Shown here: positions 43,929-52,510 of the stretch, piece by piece | Numbering within the stretch: position 1 is the stretch's first letter | How the letters are laid out: each line of letters starts with the position of its first letter | Assembly: GCF_000243675.2 (NCBI RefSeq) | Contig: NZ_AHMM02000006.1 | Coordinates: 1-64,000 of the forward strand | Reading direction: 5' to 3' | Length of the DNA: 64,000 nucleotides | From: Leptospira inadai serovar Lyme str. 10 | GTDB lineage: Bacteria > Spirochaetota > Leptospiria > Leptospirales > Leptospiraceae | Translations under genes and position numbers: made by a program | Notes under the pieces: model-generated | What the model was told of the DNA's origin: nothing | Seen by the model: the letters and a program-made list of their open reading frames with translations, nothing else | Databases searched by the model: none

Positions 43929-44380
43929 TGGAAATTAGAATGGCGTATCTTCCTTATTTCATGAAGCACCTTGATGAATATTATCAGGATAAATTGACGG
44001 TAAAGACATTGGAGGATTGGCGATCCTTTAAAAAGAAATGGTATTTTGATGAAGGAGAATGGCCCAGTAAAACGCAGGAAGAAAAAAGCAAAGAGCATAA
44101 TACGAGAGAAGCTAAGGAGATTAATGGGCGGATTTGGGGAGCCGTTGTATATCCAGATAAAATAGATAAAGTAGCCCAGTACGAATTTATGAAAACTGAA
44201 ACAGAATTAGGTGAGCCCATAGTCTTTCCAAAAGGAAAACACTCTCCACAAGAATCTGAATATCCAGAACGCTGGTCCCAGGAATGCCCACATTGTGAGA
44301 TTTCCGCCTATTATAAGGCGGGTGAAGAATACTGTCCAATTTGTGGAAGGAAATTATTGTATAGCTGGGGCGGGGATTGA
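43928..44380 (+). CDS. Candidate immunity protein 2 with zinc ribbon
   Basis: I start at the ATG at 43928 (TAATG overlap with the toxin frame); the frame extends to 43892. The ~150-aa protein has an N-terminal helical part (MEIRMAYLPYFMKHLDEYY) and a C-terminal zinc ribbon, ECPHCEISAYYKAGEEYCPI followed by CGRKLL (C-x2-C...C-x2-C). It lies directly after the complete ParB-like toxin module. No family name is assigned. Confidence 0.65.
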   Translation: MEIRMAYLPYFMKHLDEYYQDKLTVKTLEDWRSFKKKWYFDEGEWPSKTQEEKSKEHNTREAKEINGRIWGAVVYPDKIDKVAQYEFMKTETELGEPIVFPKGKHSPQESEYPERWSQECPHCEISAYYKAGEEYCPICGRKLLYSWGGD

Positions 44381-44386
44381 GCTGAG

Positions 44387-44487
44387 CGTGAGCCTCGCAA
44401 AAACTACAGTAGCAGATGAAAGTGTCAATATAGCGAACTTTGAAAACGTACGGCAAGGATATCTTAAGATGAGAATAGTTTTAACTC
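44387..44487 (+). repeat. Remnant element, copy 1
   Basis: CGTGAGCCTCGCAAAAACTA through GTTTTAACTCCC recurs at 52417-52510 with a short internal difference after GCGAAC. In both places it ends exactly at a header. It could be the 3' end of a lost immunity gene (VSLAKTTVADESVNIAN in one frame). Confidence 0.75.
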
Positions 44488-44676
44488 CCCGCGAGGGATG
44501 CGCAGGGCTTTAGTCCAACACGAGGAGCACAAATGAAATCAAAGCTAAAAAAACGGATCGTGTTGGATGAGGGCCGCTGCCCGAACCCGAAGCAGCCCGG
44601 CCCGAAGGGCGCGGCCATACTCCTTCTTTTATCTTTCCTTACGTCATCCATCTTCTCGCCTTTACTCTCACTTAAC
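44488..44676 (+). repeat. Cassette header H2
   Basis: It is the same header as H1, with the variable part DEGRCPNPKQPGPKG and a GAGGAG ribosome binding site region. The header joins the body at ALNTLNAK, equal to residue 738 of the long protein. The TCCAACACG/CGTGTTGGA inverted repeat is retained. Confidence 0.9.
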
Positions 44677-47301
44677 GCCCTAAATACACTGAACGCGAAA
44701 AACGATGCGTCTTTCCAAGCGGAAGCGCAGGCGGCAGCAAGCTATGCGACAAACGTACAAAGCCTCGCAAAGACAATGCTACAAGGCGGGAGCTTCCAAT
44801 CCTGGGTGCAAGGACAGATCCAGGATAAGGTTAATAGCGCGATGGCTCAAGCGCTCGCAAACGCAACGGGGATGTCTCCGGACATGGCGGCTCAACTCGT
44901 AAGCTGGTTTGAAAAAAATCAGGCGGAGAAAAAAGCGAAAGCCAAGGCAAGAACGGAAGAGATCACATCGGGACTCGTGACAGTGGCGAGTATCGCGTTA
45001 TCCTTCGTGGCGGGACCTGAGATGATGGCCGTGGGACAGGCGGTACTGCAAGCGGCGCAAGGGTATCAAAACGGAGGAATGGAAGGAGCCCTCGTAGGGG
45101 CAGCGAGTGGAGCCGCAACGGCTTATGCGAGAGAGTTTGGAGTGAACGTGGGAGTATCGTATAGCTACTCGGGAGGGTTTGGAGGAACACTCGGATTAGG
45201 ATCTTCTAAACTCAACGCGGGAGTTACATTTTCCCAACACGGAAGCACTTCGTTTAACGTGGGAGGGAGCTACGGAAACGTAAGCTATAACCCTACGAGC
45301 GGGTTTAGCGGGTCCGTGAACCTTACGCCTGGAGAGAATGCTGGGGTCATGGTGAATGTTGCTCAGCATAGCGGACCTAGTTTAACAGTCCAGGGATCCG
45401 ATGAAGCTTCTGGAATTGGAGGTTCCGTAACGATAGATGGTAAGGGAAATACCACAGTAGCGGCGACGTATAGAAATGCCACAGTCGTATCGGCTACCGG
45501 GAATGTACACGATCCGAGTAGTTTCGGGAATCTGAAGGGCAATGAGAATTTTAATAGTGATCTGAATCAGAACCTTGCCATGGGTAAGGCGGACGAGAAT
45601 CTAAAGGCCGGAACTGCAGAGTTAGCAGCCGGTAGAAATAAGATCGCAGAGACCGGAAATGAAGCTCAGAGAGAAATCTTAAACAATGAGAATGCGAGTG
45701 CACAGGACCAGCACGGTGTCTTGGCGACCCTTGCTAGTGCCGGCGAATTTTTAACGGATCCTAGTTCTGCGTCTACGTGGTTGGGACGGACTGCACAGGA
45801 TGTTGTGGGGAGTTTCCTTGGTAGCACGGGACTGGGGGCCAGTGATAGTAATGGGTTTATAGATAAGAATGGAGAGTATGTCCAGAGAAGTTGCTTCACA
45901 GCCGGGACACTCATTCGAACCAAAGAGGGCTTAAAGCCGATCGAGAAAATCGAGATTGGGGATTTAGTCTTATCGTTAGATCCGAAGACGGGAGAAGTGT
46001 CTTATAAGAAAGTATCTCGACTCTTCTCTAAAGAGACACCACTCATTCATAGAGTCACGTATACTAACGGAAACGTAATCAATACGACTTGGAACCACCC
46101 TTTCTTTATTCGAGGAAAAGGATTTACCGAAGCTCGTCACATTCAACCAGAAGAGAGATCAGTCACGGTTACGAGTATACGGAACTCTTATCGTATTGAG
46201 AGAAGTTCCGGAATACAAATCGGGGCTTCTTTTGCATCCTTAGGAAGCCAGTCTTCCAATTCTAATTCAGCGACTTGGAAAGACGAAATTCGAGGAACGG
46301 TTGGAATTGCTAAGATCGAAGAAATCTATGAGAAGACGAAGGTCTATAACATTGAAGTCGAAGACAATCACACGTATTTTGTGGGGAAAGACGGGGTTCT
46401 TGTACATAACGATGCAAGCTGCGGACCTGGATACGTCGCAGGCTTAAAAGAAGCCATAGCCTCTAATGGAGGAGAACTGCTCGGTGGTCAGACCTTAGAA
46501 GAGAGGAAAGCTGAGACTGCTTTATTAAGAGAGCAAGCTCCGAACAAAAAAGAATTCGATGCGTTTTATGAGACAGGTAAGACACACGTTGAAGTCGGTA
46601 AGGAAGCTGCACTCTGGTATAGCGGTGAGAAGGTACTTCAATATGTAGGGAAGGGTCTTATTAAAGGAACAGAAATGTTCCTTGGGACTGAAGCCGGGAT
46701 TAATGTCGCAAGCAAAGTCAAAGGTTGGTTTGGTGTTGGAGAGGAAGCGGCTGTCAACAGTGGGCGGAGAGCAGCCGGATCGGCTGAAGTCGGAGTTGGC
46801 GAACAAGTTGCCATTGGGCAAAAACCAAAGTACGATCCAGCGACGTTTAGAGATGAAGTGGCGGCTTGGGATAGCACAAAAGCTAATCGATTTAAGAGAG
46901 CTGAAAACTTTTATACAAAGGGCGGAGTTGCTCAGGGGCCAGGTCTTGACTCAGAATTAAGAGGTATTAATTTTGACAAACCGATAGCAAATACTACTTT
47001 AAAAGAAGGAGAATACGTTTATCAATATGTAAGAGCGGAAAAAGGGAAACCCTTACTTGACAGACAAGGAAATTATTTCGTAAAAGATCCTAGTACGCCA
47101 ATGGATACAATAGGGATTAATCCAAGTGATGAACGAATGCTTGTTAAATATAAGGTTACCAGTGAAACTAACAGTTTGAAATCATCAGCAGCGGATACAA
47201 TTTGGGGGGATGGCGGAGAAGTTTTTAAAGGTGGGTCAACTCAATATTATATTCCAAATTCGAGATCCAAAGGGTTAAAATTTGCTGGGATAGTTCAATG
47301 A
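44533..47301 (+). CDS. Cassette 2: header-fused Hint protein with different Hint and toxin
   Basis: The 922-aa product follows the long protein closely up to NGFIDKNG. From C454 onward it has a divergent Hint domain (SCFTAGTLIRTKEGLKPIEK, TTWNHPFFI) ending at V624-H-N626, and an unrelated linker and toxin domain. The last ~150 residues (GINFDKPI, YVYQYVRAEKGK, LKSSAADTIWGDGG, GGSTQYYIPNS) recall from memory domains annotated as polymorphic toxin type 46. All parts are in frame, so this is the best preserved displaced cassette. Its immunity gene overlaps by 4 bp. Confidence 0.78.
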   Translation: MKSKLKKRIVLDEGRCPNPKQPGPKGAAILLLLSFLTSSIFSPLLSLNALNTLNAKNDASFQAEAQAAASYATNVQSLAKTMLQGGSFQSWVQGQIQDKVNSAMAQALANATGMSPDMAAQLVSWFEKNQAEKKAKAKARTEEITSGLVTVASIALSFVAGPEMMAVGQAVLQAAQGYQNGGMEGALVGAASGAATAYAREFGVNVGVSYSYSGGFGGTLGLGSSKLNAGVTFSQHGSTSFNVGGSYGNVSYNPTSGFSGSVNLTPGENAGVMVNVAQHSGPSLTVQGSDEASGIGGSVTIDGKGNTTVAATYRNATVVSATGNVHDPSSFGNLKGNENFNSDLNQNLAMGKADENLKAGTAELAAGRNKIAETGNEAQREILNNENASAQDQHGVLATLASAGEFLTDPSSASTWLGRTAQDVVGSFLGSTGLGASDSNGFIDKNGEYVQRSCFTAGTLIRTKEGLKPIEKIEIGDLVLSLDPKTGEVSYKKVSRLFSKETPLIHRVTYTNGNVINTTWNHPFFIRGKGFTEARHIQPEERSVTVTSIRNSYRIERSSGIQIGASFASLGSQSSNSNSATWKDEIRGTVGIAKIEEIYEKTKVYNIEVEDNHTYFVGKDGVLVHNDASCGPGYVAGLKEAIASNGGELLGGQTLEERKAETALLREQAPNKKEFDAFYETGKTHVEVGKEAALWYSGEKVLQYVGKGLIKGTEMFLGTEAGINVASKVKGWFGVGEEAAVNSGRRAAGSAEVGVGEQVAIGQKPKYDPATFRDEVAAWDSTKANRFKRAENFYTKGGVAQGPGLDSELRGINFDKPIANTTLKEGEYVYQYVRAEKGKPLLDRQGNYFVKDPSTPMDTIGINPSDERMLVKYKVTSETNSLKSSAADTIWGDGGEVFKGGSTQYYIPNSRSKGLKFAGIVQ

Positions 47302-47819
47302 GAATGAGTTCTGTTGAAAAAATCGGGCGTTCTATTGCGGCAGAACCACCATTCAATTTTTTTAAAGGTGTAGTTGAGATCGCAAAGCTTGGTCCTTGGT
47401 CATTAGAAAATTTGGAAAAAATCTTTTTTCATACTGAAAAAAAAGTAAATGGAAAATGGACTCATTTATTGAATGAAGGTTCCGGGAACAGCCTAACTGT
47501 TTATCAAAACGAATTTCAGCATCAATTGTTGATTACACTTTATGCAAAAAAGTCTGAAAGCCTATCGCTTTATAAAATTAAATCATTCTTAAAGTGTAAT
47601 TACAATCTTATTCATATTTATAAACCAGAATATCGTGTTCGTTTTAATTTTGAATATCGCAAAGGTGCTATTAAAAGCATTTGCCTCGATTACTATTATG
47701 AAAATTCAAATGACTGCATCAACTTTGAAGATGGTCGATTAAAAAAGGGTGATAGGTTAATTGATGAGGATGAAATTACAATTGATAATATAATTATTTT
47801 TGTAGGAATGAGAGAGTAA
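47298..47819 (+). CDS. Candidate immunity protein 3
   Basis: The 173-aa protein overlaps the cassette-2 stop by ATGA. The sequence is beta-rich and acidic at the end (RLIDEDEITIDNIIIFVG) with FNFFKGVVEIAKLGPWSLEN near the start. It has no signal peptide and no recognised family. Position and coupling indicate immunity to the cassette-2 toxin. Confidence 0.65.
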   Translation: MRMSSVEKIGRSIAAEPPFNFFKGVVEIAKLGPWSLENLEKIFFHTEKKVNGKWTHLLNEGSGNSLTVYQNEFQHQLLITLYAKKSESLSLYKIKSFLKCNYNLIHIYKPEYRVRFNFEYRKGAIKSICLDYYYENSNDCINFEDGRLKKGDRLIDEDEITIDNIIIFVGMRE

Positions 47820-47835
47820 AAATTTATCGCTCACA

Positions 47836-48025
47836 CCCCGCGAGGGATGCGCAGGGCTTTAGTCCAACACGGATAGAACAAATGAAATCAAAGCTAAAAA
47901 AACAGAGCGTGTTGGATGAGCGTGACGACGCGAACCCGAAGCAGCCCGGCCCGCAGGGCGCGGCCATACTCCTCCTTTTATCTTTCCTTACGTCATCCAT
48001 CTTCTCGCCTTTACTCTCACTTAAC
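47836..48025 (+). repeat. Cassette header H3
   Basis: The variable part is DERDDANPKQPG, otherwise as H1. It joins the body at ALNTLNAK. Confidence 0.9.
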
Positions 48026-48538
48026 GCCCTAAATACACTGAACGCGAAGAACGATGCGTCTTTCCAAGAAGAGGCGCAGGTGGCAGCGAGCTACGCAACG
48101 AATGTACAAAGCCTCGCAAAGACAATGCTACAAGGCGGGACCTTCCAATCCTGGGTGCAGGGGCAGATCCAGGATAAGGTCAACTCTGCGATGGCTCAAG
48201 CACTCGCAAACGCAACGGGAATGTCTCCGGACATGGCGGCTCAGTTAGTCAGTTGGTTTGAAAAAAACCAAGCGGAGAAAAAAGCAAAAGCCAAGGCGAG
48301 AACGGAGGAGATCACATCGGGACTCGTGACAGTGGCGAGTATCGCGTTATCATTCGTGGCGGGACCTGAAATGATGGCCGTGGGACAGGCGGTTCTGCAA
48401 GCGGCGCAAGGGTATCAAAACGGAGGAATGGAAGGAGCCCTCGTAGGGGCAGCGAGCCCGCGAGGGATGCGCAGGGCTTTAGTCCAACACGGGAGCACAA
48501 ATGAAATCAAAGCTAAAAAAACAGATCGTGTTGGATGA
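47882..48538 (+). pseudogene. Cassette 3: truncated by junction with the next header
   Basis: The frame follows the toxin body for ~190 codons to MEGALVGAAS. The sequence then passes directly into header H4 at 48457 (GCAGCGAG/CCCGCGAGGG), reading 26 foreign codons (PRGMRRALVQHGSTNEIKAK...). The Hint domain, toxin and immunity gene are gone. The short GCGAG identity at the junction suggests microhomology-mediated deletion. Confidence 0.8.
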
Positions 48539-48644
48539 GGGCGGCGGCGCGAACCCGAAGCAGCCCGGCCCGCAGGGCGCGGCCATACTCCTCCTTTTAT
48601 CTTTCCTTACGTCATCCATCTTCTCGCCTTTACTCTCACTTAAC
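48457..48644 (+). repeat. Cassette header H4
   Basis: The variable part is DEGGGANPKQPG. It joins at ALNTLNAK. The inverted repeat around the start codon is retained. Confidence 0.9.
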
Positions 48645-51584
48645 GCCCTAAATACACTGAACGCGAAGAACGATGCGTCTTTCCAAGAAGAGGCGCAGGT
48701 GGCAGCGAGCTATGCAACGAATGTACAAAGCCTCGCAAAGACAATGCTACAAGGCGGGACCTTCCAATCCTGGGTGCAGGGGCAGATCCAGGATAAGGTC
48801 AACTGTGCGATGGCTCAAGCACTCGCAAACGCAACGGGAATGTCTCCGGACATGGCGGCTCAGTTAGTCAGTTGGTTTGAAAAAAATCAAGCGGAGAAAA
48901 AAGCAAAAGCCAAGGCGAGAACGGAGGAGATCACATCGGGACTCGTGACAGTGGCGAGTATCGCGTTATCATTCGTGGCGGGACCTGAAATGATGGCCGT
49001 GGGACAGGCGGTTCTGCAAGCGGCGCAAGGGTATCAAAACGGAGGAATGGAAGGAGCCCTCGTAGGGGCAGCGAGTGGAGCCGCAACGGCTTATGCGAGA
49101 GAGTTTGGAGTGAACGTGGGAGTATCGTATAGCTACTCGGGAGGGTTTGGAGGAACACTCGGATTAGGATCTTCTAAACTCAACGCGGGAGTTACATTTT
49201 CCCAACACGGAAGCACTTCGTTTAACGTGGGAGGGAGCTACGGAAATGTAAGCTATAACCCGCAATCAGGCTTTAGCGGAAGTGTGAACCTTACGCCTGG
49301 AGAGAATACCGGGGTCATGGTGAATGTTGCTCAGCATAGCGGACCTAGTTTAACAGTCCAGGAATCCAATGAGGCTTCGGGAATTGGAGGTTCCGTAACA
49401 ATAGATGGTAAGGGAAATACCACAGTCGCGGCAACGTATAGAAATGCCACGGTCGTCTCAGCGACGGGGAATGTACACGATCCGAGTAGTTTCGGGAATC
49501 TGAAGGGGAATGAGAATTTTAATAGTGATCTGAATCAGAACCTGCTTTCCCAACACGGAAGCACTTCGTTTAACGTGGGAGGGAGCTACGGAAATGTAAG
49601 CTATAACCCGCAATCAGGCTTTAGCGGAAGTGTGAACCTTACGCCTGGAGAGAATACCGGGGTCATGGTGAATGTTGCTCAGCATAGCGGACCTAGTTTA
49701 ACAGTCCAGGAATCCAATGAGGCTTCGGGAATTGGAGGTTCCGTAACAATAGATGGTAAGGGAAATACCACAGTCGCGGCAACGTATAGAAATGCCACGG
49801 TCGTCTCAGCGACGGGGAATGTACACGATCCGAGTAGTTTCGGGAATCTGAAGGGGAATGAGAATTTTAATAGTGATCTGAATCAGAACCTTGCCATGGG
49901 TAAGGCGGACGAGAATCTAAGGGCTGGGAATGCAGAGTTAGCAGCCGGTCGTAGTAAGATCGCAGAGACCGGCAATGAAGCTCAGAGAGAAATCTTAAAC
50001 AATGAGAATGCGAGTGCACAGGATCAGCATGGTGTATTGGCTACTCTTGCTAGTGCCGGTGAATTTTTAACGGATCCTAGTTCTGCGTCTACTTGGTTAG
50101 GAAGGACCGCGCAGGATGTTGTGGGGAGTTTCCTGGGTAGCACGGGACTGGGAGCGAGTGATAGCAATGGGTTTATTGATAAAGACGGAAATTATCGTCA
50201 GAGGACTTGTTTTACCGCTGAGACTCTGATCAGAACAACGGATGGTTTAAAACGAATCGATCAGATACAGGTCGGAGACTTTGTATTATCGATCAATGAA
50301 AATACCGGGAAGGTATCGTATAAGAGAGTCACTCAATTATTCGTTCATGATGTGGGTTTAATCCACAAAGTAACATACGAGAACGGATCTACCCTGAATA
50401 CGACCTGGAATCACCCATTTTACTTGAGAAGTACAGGTTGGACGGAAGTGAAGGATATTCGGTTAAACGAAAGATCCGTTACGATTGCAAGTATCCGTAA
50501 TTCAGAGAAAGCTAAAGTTAATTCCAACTCAGGAGTATTACTCGGAGCCTCTCTTGCTTCATTAAATAAGCAAACATCAAATCAAGAGTATTCTACTTCT
50601 TGGAAGAATGAATACAGGGGCACTCTTGGAATCACGAAAGTAGAAGAAGTTTATACCAACACTAAGGTTTATAACTTCGAGGTAGAAGACAATCACACGT
50701 ATTTTGTAGGTAAAGACGGAGTCTTAGTTCATAACTATTTACCAGAGTTTGCTGATCAGATTAATCAACGAGTGACCGAAATTAAAGGTGCGATTAACGA
50801 TCCAGTTGGAACTGCAAAGGCCGTCGCCGAGAATCAATTTAGCAAAGAAGGTCTTCAAAGAACGGCCGTAGACGCATTGACACTGGGACAAGGTAGAAAT
50901 ATAGAAAATCTTGTAAATGCTACAGGTGTCAACGGAGAAGAAGCCGCAGCGAGAGCACATGCCAACTTCGTATTTGATGGTGTGTTAGGCGTAGCAACCG
51001 AAGGAGTAGGAAAAGTTCTTTCCAGCCTGCGTGGTTTAAGTGGCGCCGCCAAGGAAGTCTCTGCGGGTAGTAAGGCAACGGGACCTGCTGCAGCGGAAGA
51101 AGGTGGAGCGCTGAGGACCATTAAGGCTACTGAAGCGAGTCGGTTTACTGGCGCTGGAGATGCAACAACTAGTCCGTGGTTGAAGGACACTAGACCTGGA
51201 GTCGCAGAACACATTGGAAGTTTTCGAGATGGCGGATCGTTCTTAGTCCCGGAAAGTGCATATAAAGGATTTATCGAAGGAAAATCGCAAATAGGTCGAT
51301 CTTCAGGCCAATTTATAACTACTAAAGCCGAAATGGATAGACTGCTTTTAAATACTGGGGGCGATACAGGGAAAATTAATAAAGCATTAGGTGTTAATTG
51401 GAATGAACCTTTATACAGAATAGATGTCCATAATCCATTATTACATAATGCCAGGTTACCAATTGGAATCGAAGGCGGTGCCAATAGTAAGTTTCGTTGG
51501 GGAGGTTATACTAGCGGTGGTAAACCTGAAGTCGTAATCGATCCCGTGAAAAAAGGACAATTTACAGCGAATAAAATACAATGA
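48501..51584 (+). CDS. Cassette 4: header-fused Hint protein with third toxin type
   Basis: The 1,027-aa product has the header signal, the Ala-rich and Gly-rich body with a 348-bp in-frame duplication, and a Hint domain from C570 (RTCFTAETLIRTTDG) to V743-H-N745. The shared YLPEFADQINQRVTE linker follows, then a distinct C-terminal domain (GGSFLVPESAYKGFI, SSGQFITTKAEMDRLL, GANSKFRWGGYTSGGKPE). That GAN...TSGG-P-E motif recurs in C-terminal domains of other polymorphic toxins as I recall, but I do not assign an activity. The frame is intact. Confidence 0.78.
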   Translation: MKSKLKKQIVLDEGGGANPKQPGPQGAAILLLLSFLTSSIFSPLLSLNALNTLNAKNDASFQEEAQVAASYATNVQSLAKTMLQGGTFQSWVQGQIQDKVNCAMAQALANATGMSPDMAAQLVSWFEKNQAEKKAKAKARTEEITSGLVTVASIALSFVAGPEMMAVGQAVLQAAQGYQNGGMEGALVGAASGAATAYAREFGVNVGVSYSYSGGFGGTLGLGSSKLNAGVTFSQHGSTSFNVGGSYGNVSYNPQSGFSGSVNLTPGENTGVMVNVAQHSGPSLTVQESNEASGIGGSVTIDGKGNTTVAATYRNATVVSATGNVHDPSSFGNLKGNENFNSDLNQNLLSQHGSTSFNVGGSYGNVSYNPQSGFSGSVNLTPGENTGVMVNVAQHSGPSLTVQESNEASGIGGSVTIDGKGNTTVAATYRNATVVSATGNVHDPSSFGNLKGNENFNSDLNQNLAMGKADENLRAGNAELAAGRSKIAETGNEAQREILNNENASAQDQHGVLATLASAGEFLTDPSSASTWLGRTAQDVVGSFLGSTGLGASDSNGFIDKDGNYRQRTCFTAETLIRTTDGLKRIDQIQVGDFVLSINENTGKVSYKRVTQLFVHDVGLIHKVTYENGSTLNTTWNHPFYLRSTGWTEVKDIRLNERSVTIASIRNSEKAKVNSNSGVLLGASLASLNKQTSNQEYSTSWKNEYRGTLGITKVEEVYTNTKVYNFEVEDNHTYFVGKDGVLVHNYLPEFADQINQRVTEIKGAINDPVGTAKAVAENQFSKEGLQRTAVDALTLGQGRNIENLVNATGVNGEEAAARAHANFVFDGVLGVATEGVGKVLSSLRGLSGAAKEVSAGSKATGPAAAEEGGALRTIKATEASRFTGAGDATTSPWLKDTRPGVAEHIGSFRDGGSFLVPESAYKGFIEGKSQIGRSSGQFITTKAEMDRLLLNTGGDTGKINKALGVNWNEPLYRIDVHNPLLHNARLPIGIEGGANSKFRWGGYTSGGKPEVVIDPVKKGQFTANKIQ
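49197..49893 (+). repeat. 348-bp in-frame tandem duplication
   Basis: The segment from TTTCCCAACACGGAAGC to the DLNQNL codons is repeated at a 348-bp offset (116 codons) with apparently no differences. It doubles part of the Gly-rich beta region. Confidence 0.9.
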
Positions 51585-51820
51585 AAAGTGATTTGAAAAC
51601 TATCTTTCAAGATGATGAACATTGGTATTTCATCAAAGTGGACGCTAATGGCGATTATTATTTGGTAACCTATTCAGGAGGCTTTGCAATGGAAACGGTA
51701 GTAATTAAGCTTTCTAACGAACAAGTGAATGATTTTATGAAAGAAAATAGTAGTTTATTGGGATTGGCTCAGGATCTGGCGAGAAACCCAGAAAACTATA
51801 ATTTAATCAAAATTCCGTGA
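51581..51820 (+). CDS. Candidate immunity protein 4
   Basis: The 79-aa acidic protein (HWYFIKVDANGDYYLVTYSG, then VVIKLSNEQVNDFMKENSS) overlaps the cassette-4 stop by ATGA. The small size and short beta-meander followed by a helix are common in immunity proteins. No family is assigned. Confidence 0.65.
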   Translation: MKSDLKTIFQDDEHWYFIKVDANGDYYLVTYSGGFAMETVVIKLSNEQVNDFMKENSSLLGLAQDLARNPENYNLIKIP

Positions 51821-51826
51821 TATTAA

Positions 51827-51955
51827 CCGCGAGGGATGCGCAGGGCTTTAGTCCAACACGGATAGAACAAATGAAATCGAAGCTAAAAAAACGGATCGTG
51901 TTGGATGAGGGCGGCTGCCCGAACCCGAAGCAGCCCGGCCCGCAGGGCGCGGCCA
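51827..51955 (+). repeat. Cassette header H5, truncated
   Basis: The header is complete to GGGCGCGGCCA (start codon at 51871, MKSKLKKRIVLDEGGC). It then switches, without its hydrophobic core, into the upstream region of the long toxin gene at ~51956-51962. Confidence 0.88.
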
Positions 51956-51961
51956 AAATCC

Positions 51962-52042
51962 TTCGGTTATCAAATTGTCTTTTTTTGTGGACGATTTGTG
52001 TCGAATCCGCACGTTTAGACCTAACCTTTTCTTCCGTTATGG
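51962..52042 (+). promoter_or_regulatory. Second copy of the long-gene upstream region
   Basis: The sequence matches 34625-34705 at a constant offset of 17,337 bp, up to the ATG at 52043. Confidence 0.6.
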
Positions 52043-52495
52043 GTGGATCCAATGATCAACAAAGATACGAATCAAGTACGGCAATTTCAAACGAAGGAGA
52101 GATTTTCTTCCTTTACTCTTCTGCTTAGTTATCTTTGGGTCCTCTTTGCTCCGGTTTCCGTTCTCTATTCCCAGCCCGCGAATGTCCCGGATTTTATTGC
52201 TCCTCAACTTTCGAATCAAACTTTTAATCAGTACGTAAACCAGGCGAACCAAGCCCATTCCTTAGAAGTTTGGAATACGATCGTGAGCCAGGGCTTCGGG
52301 GTCTTTAAGGCGTCTTGGGAGAATCTGGCGAGCCAGGAAATCGCGGCCTTAGAAGCTAGCGTCCATTCGCAGTATGCGAATGATCCGGCGACTGCGGCGT
52401 ATATCGATAAAATGATCGTGAGCCTCGCAAAAACTACAGTAGCAGATGAAAGTGTCAATATAGCGAACAACTACGGCAAGGATATCTTAAGATGA
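52043..52495 (+). pseudogene. Truncated second copy of the long toxin gene 5' end
   Basis: The first ~124 codons match the long protein (signal segment included) up to AAYIDKMI. The sequence then crosses at ~52417 into the remnant element also found at 44387 and stops after VSLAKTTVADESVNIANNYG. It could express a secreted stub but has no Hint domain or toxin. Confidence 0.85.
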
Positions 52496-52510
52496 GAATA
52501 GTTTTAACTC
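52417..52510 (+). repeat. Remnant element, copy 2
   Basis: It is the same remnant as 44387-44487, again placed directly before a header. Confidence 0.75.

Noticed and set aside
44295..44513. 72-codon frame over the remnant and H2 leader
   Set aside because: It overlaps the zinc-ribbon gene in another frame and runs into the conserved non-coding leader; better read as a shared remnant.
51817..51870. Start upstream of header H5 (MILTARDAQGFSPTR...)
   Set aside because: This is read-through of the conserved non-coding leader; the conserved ATG is at 51871.
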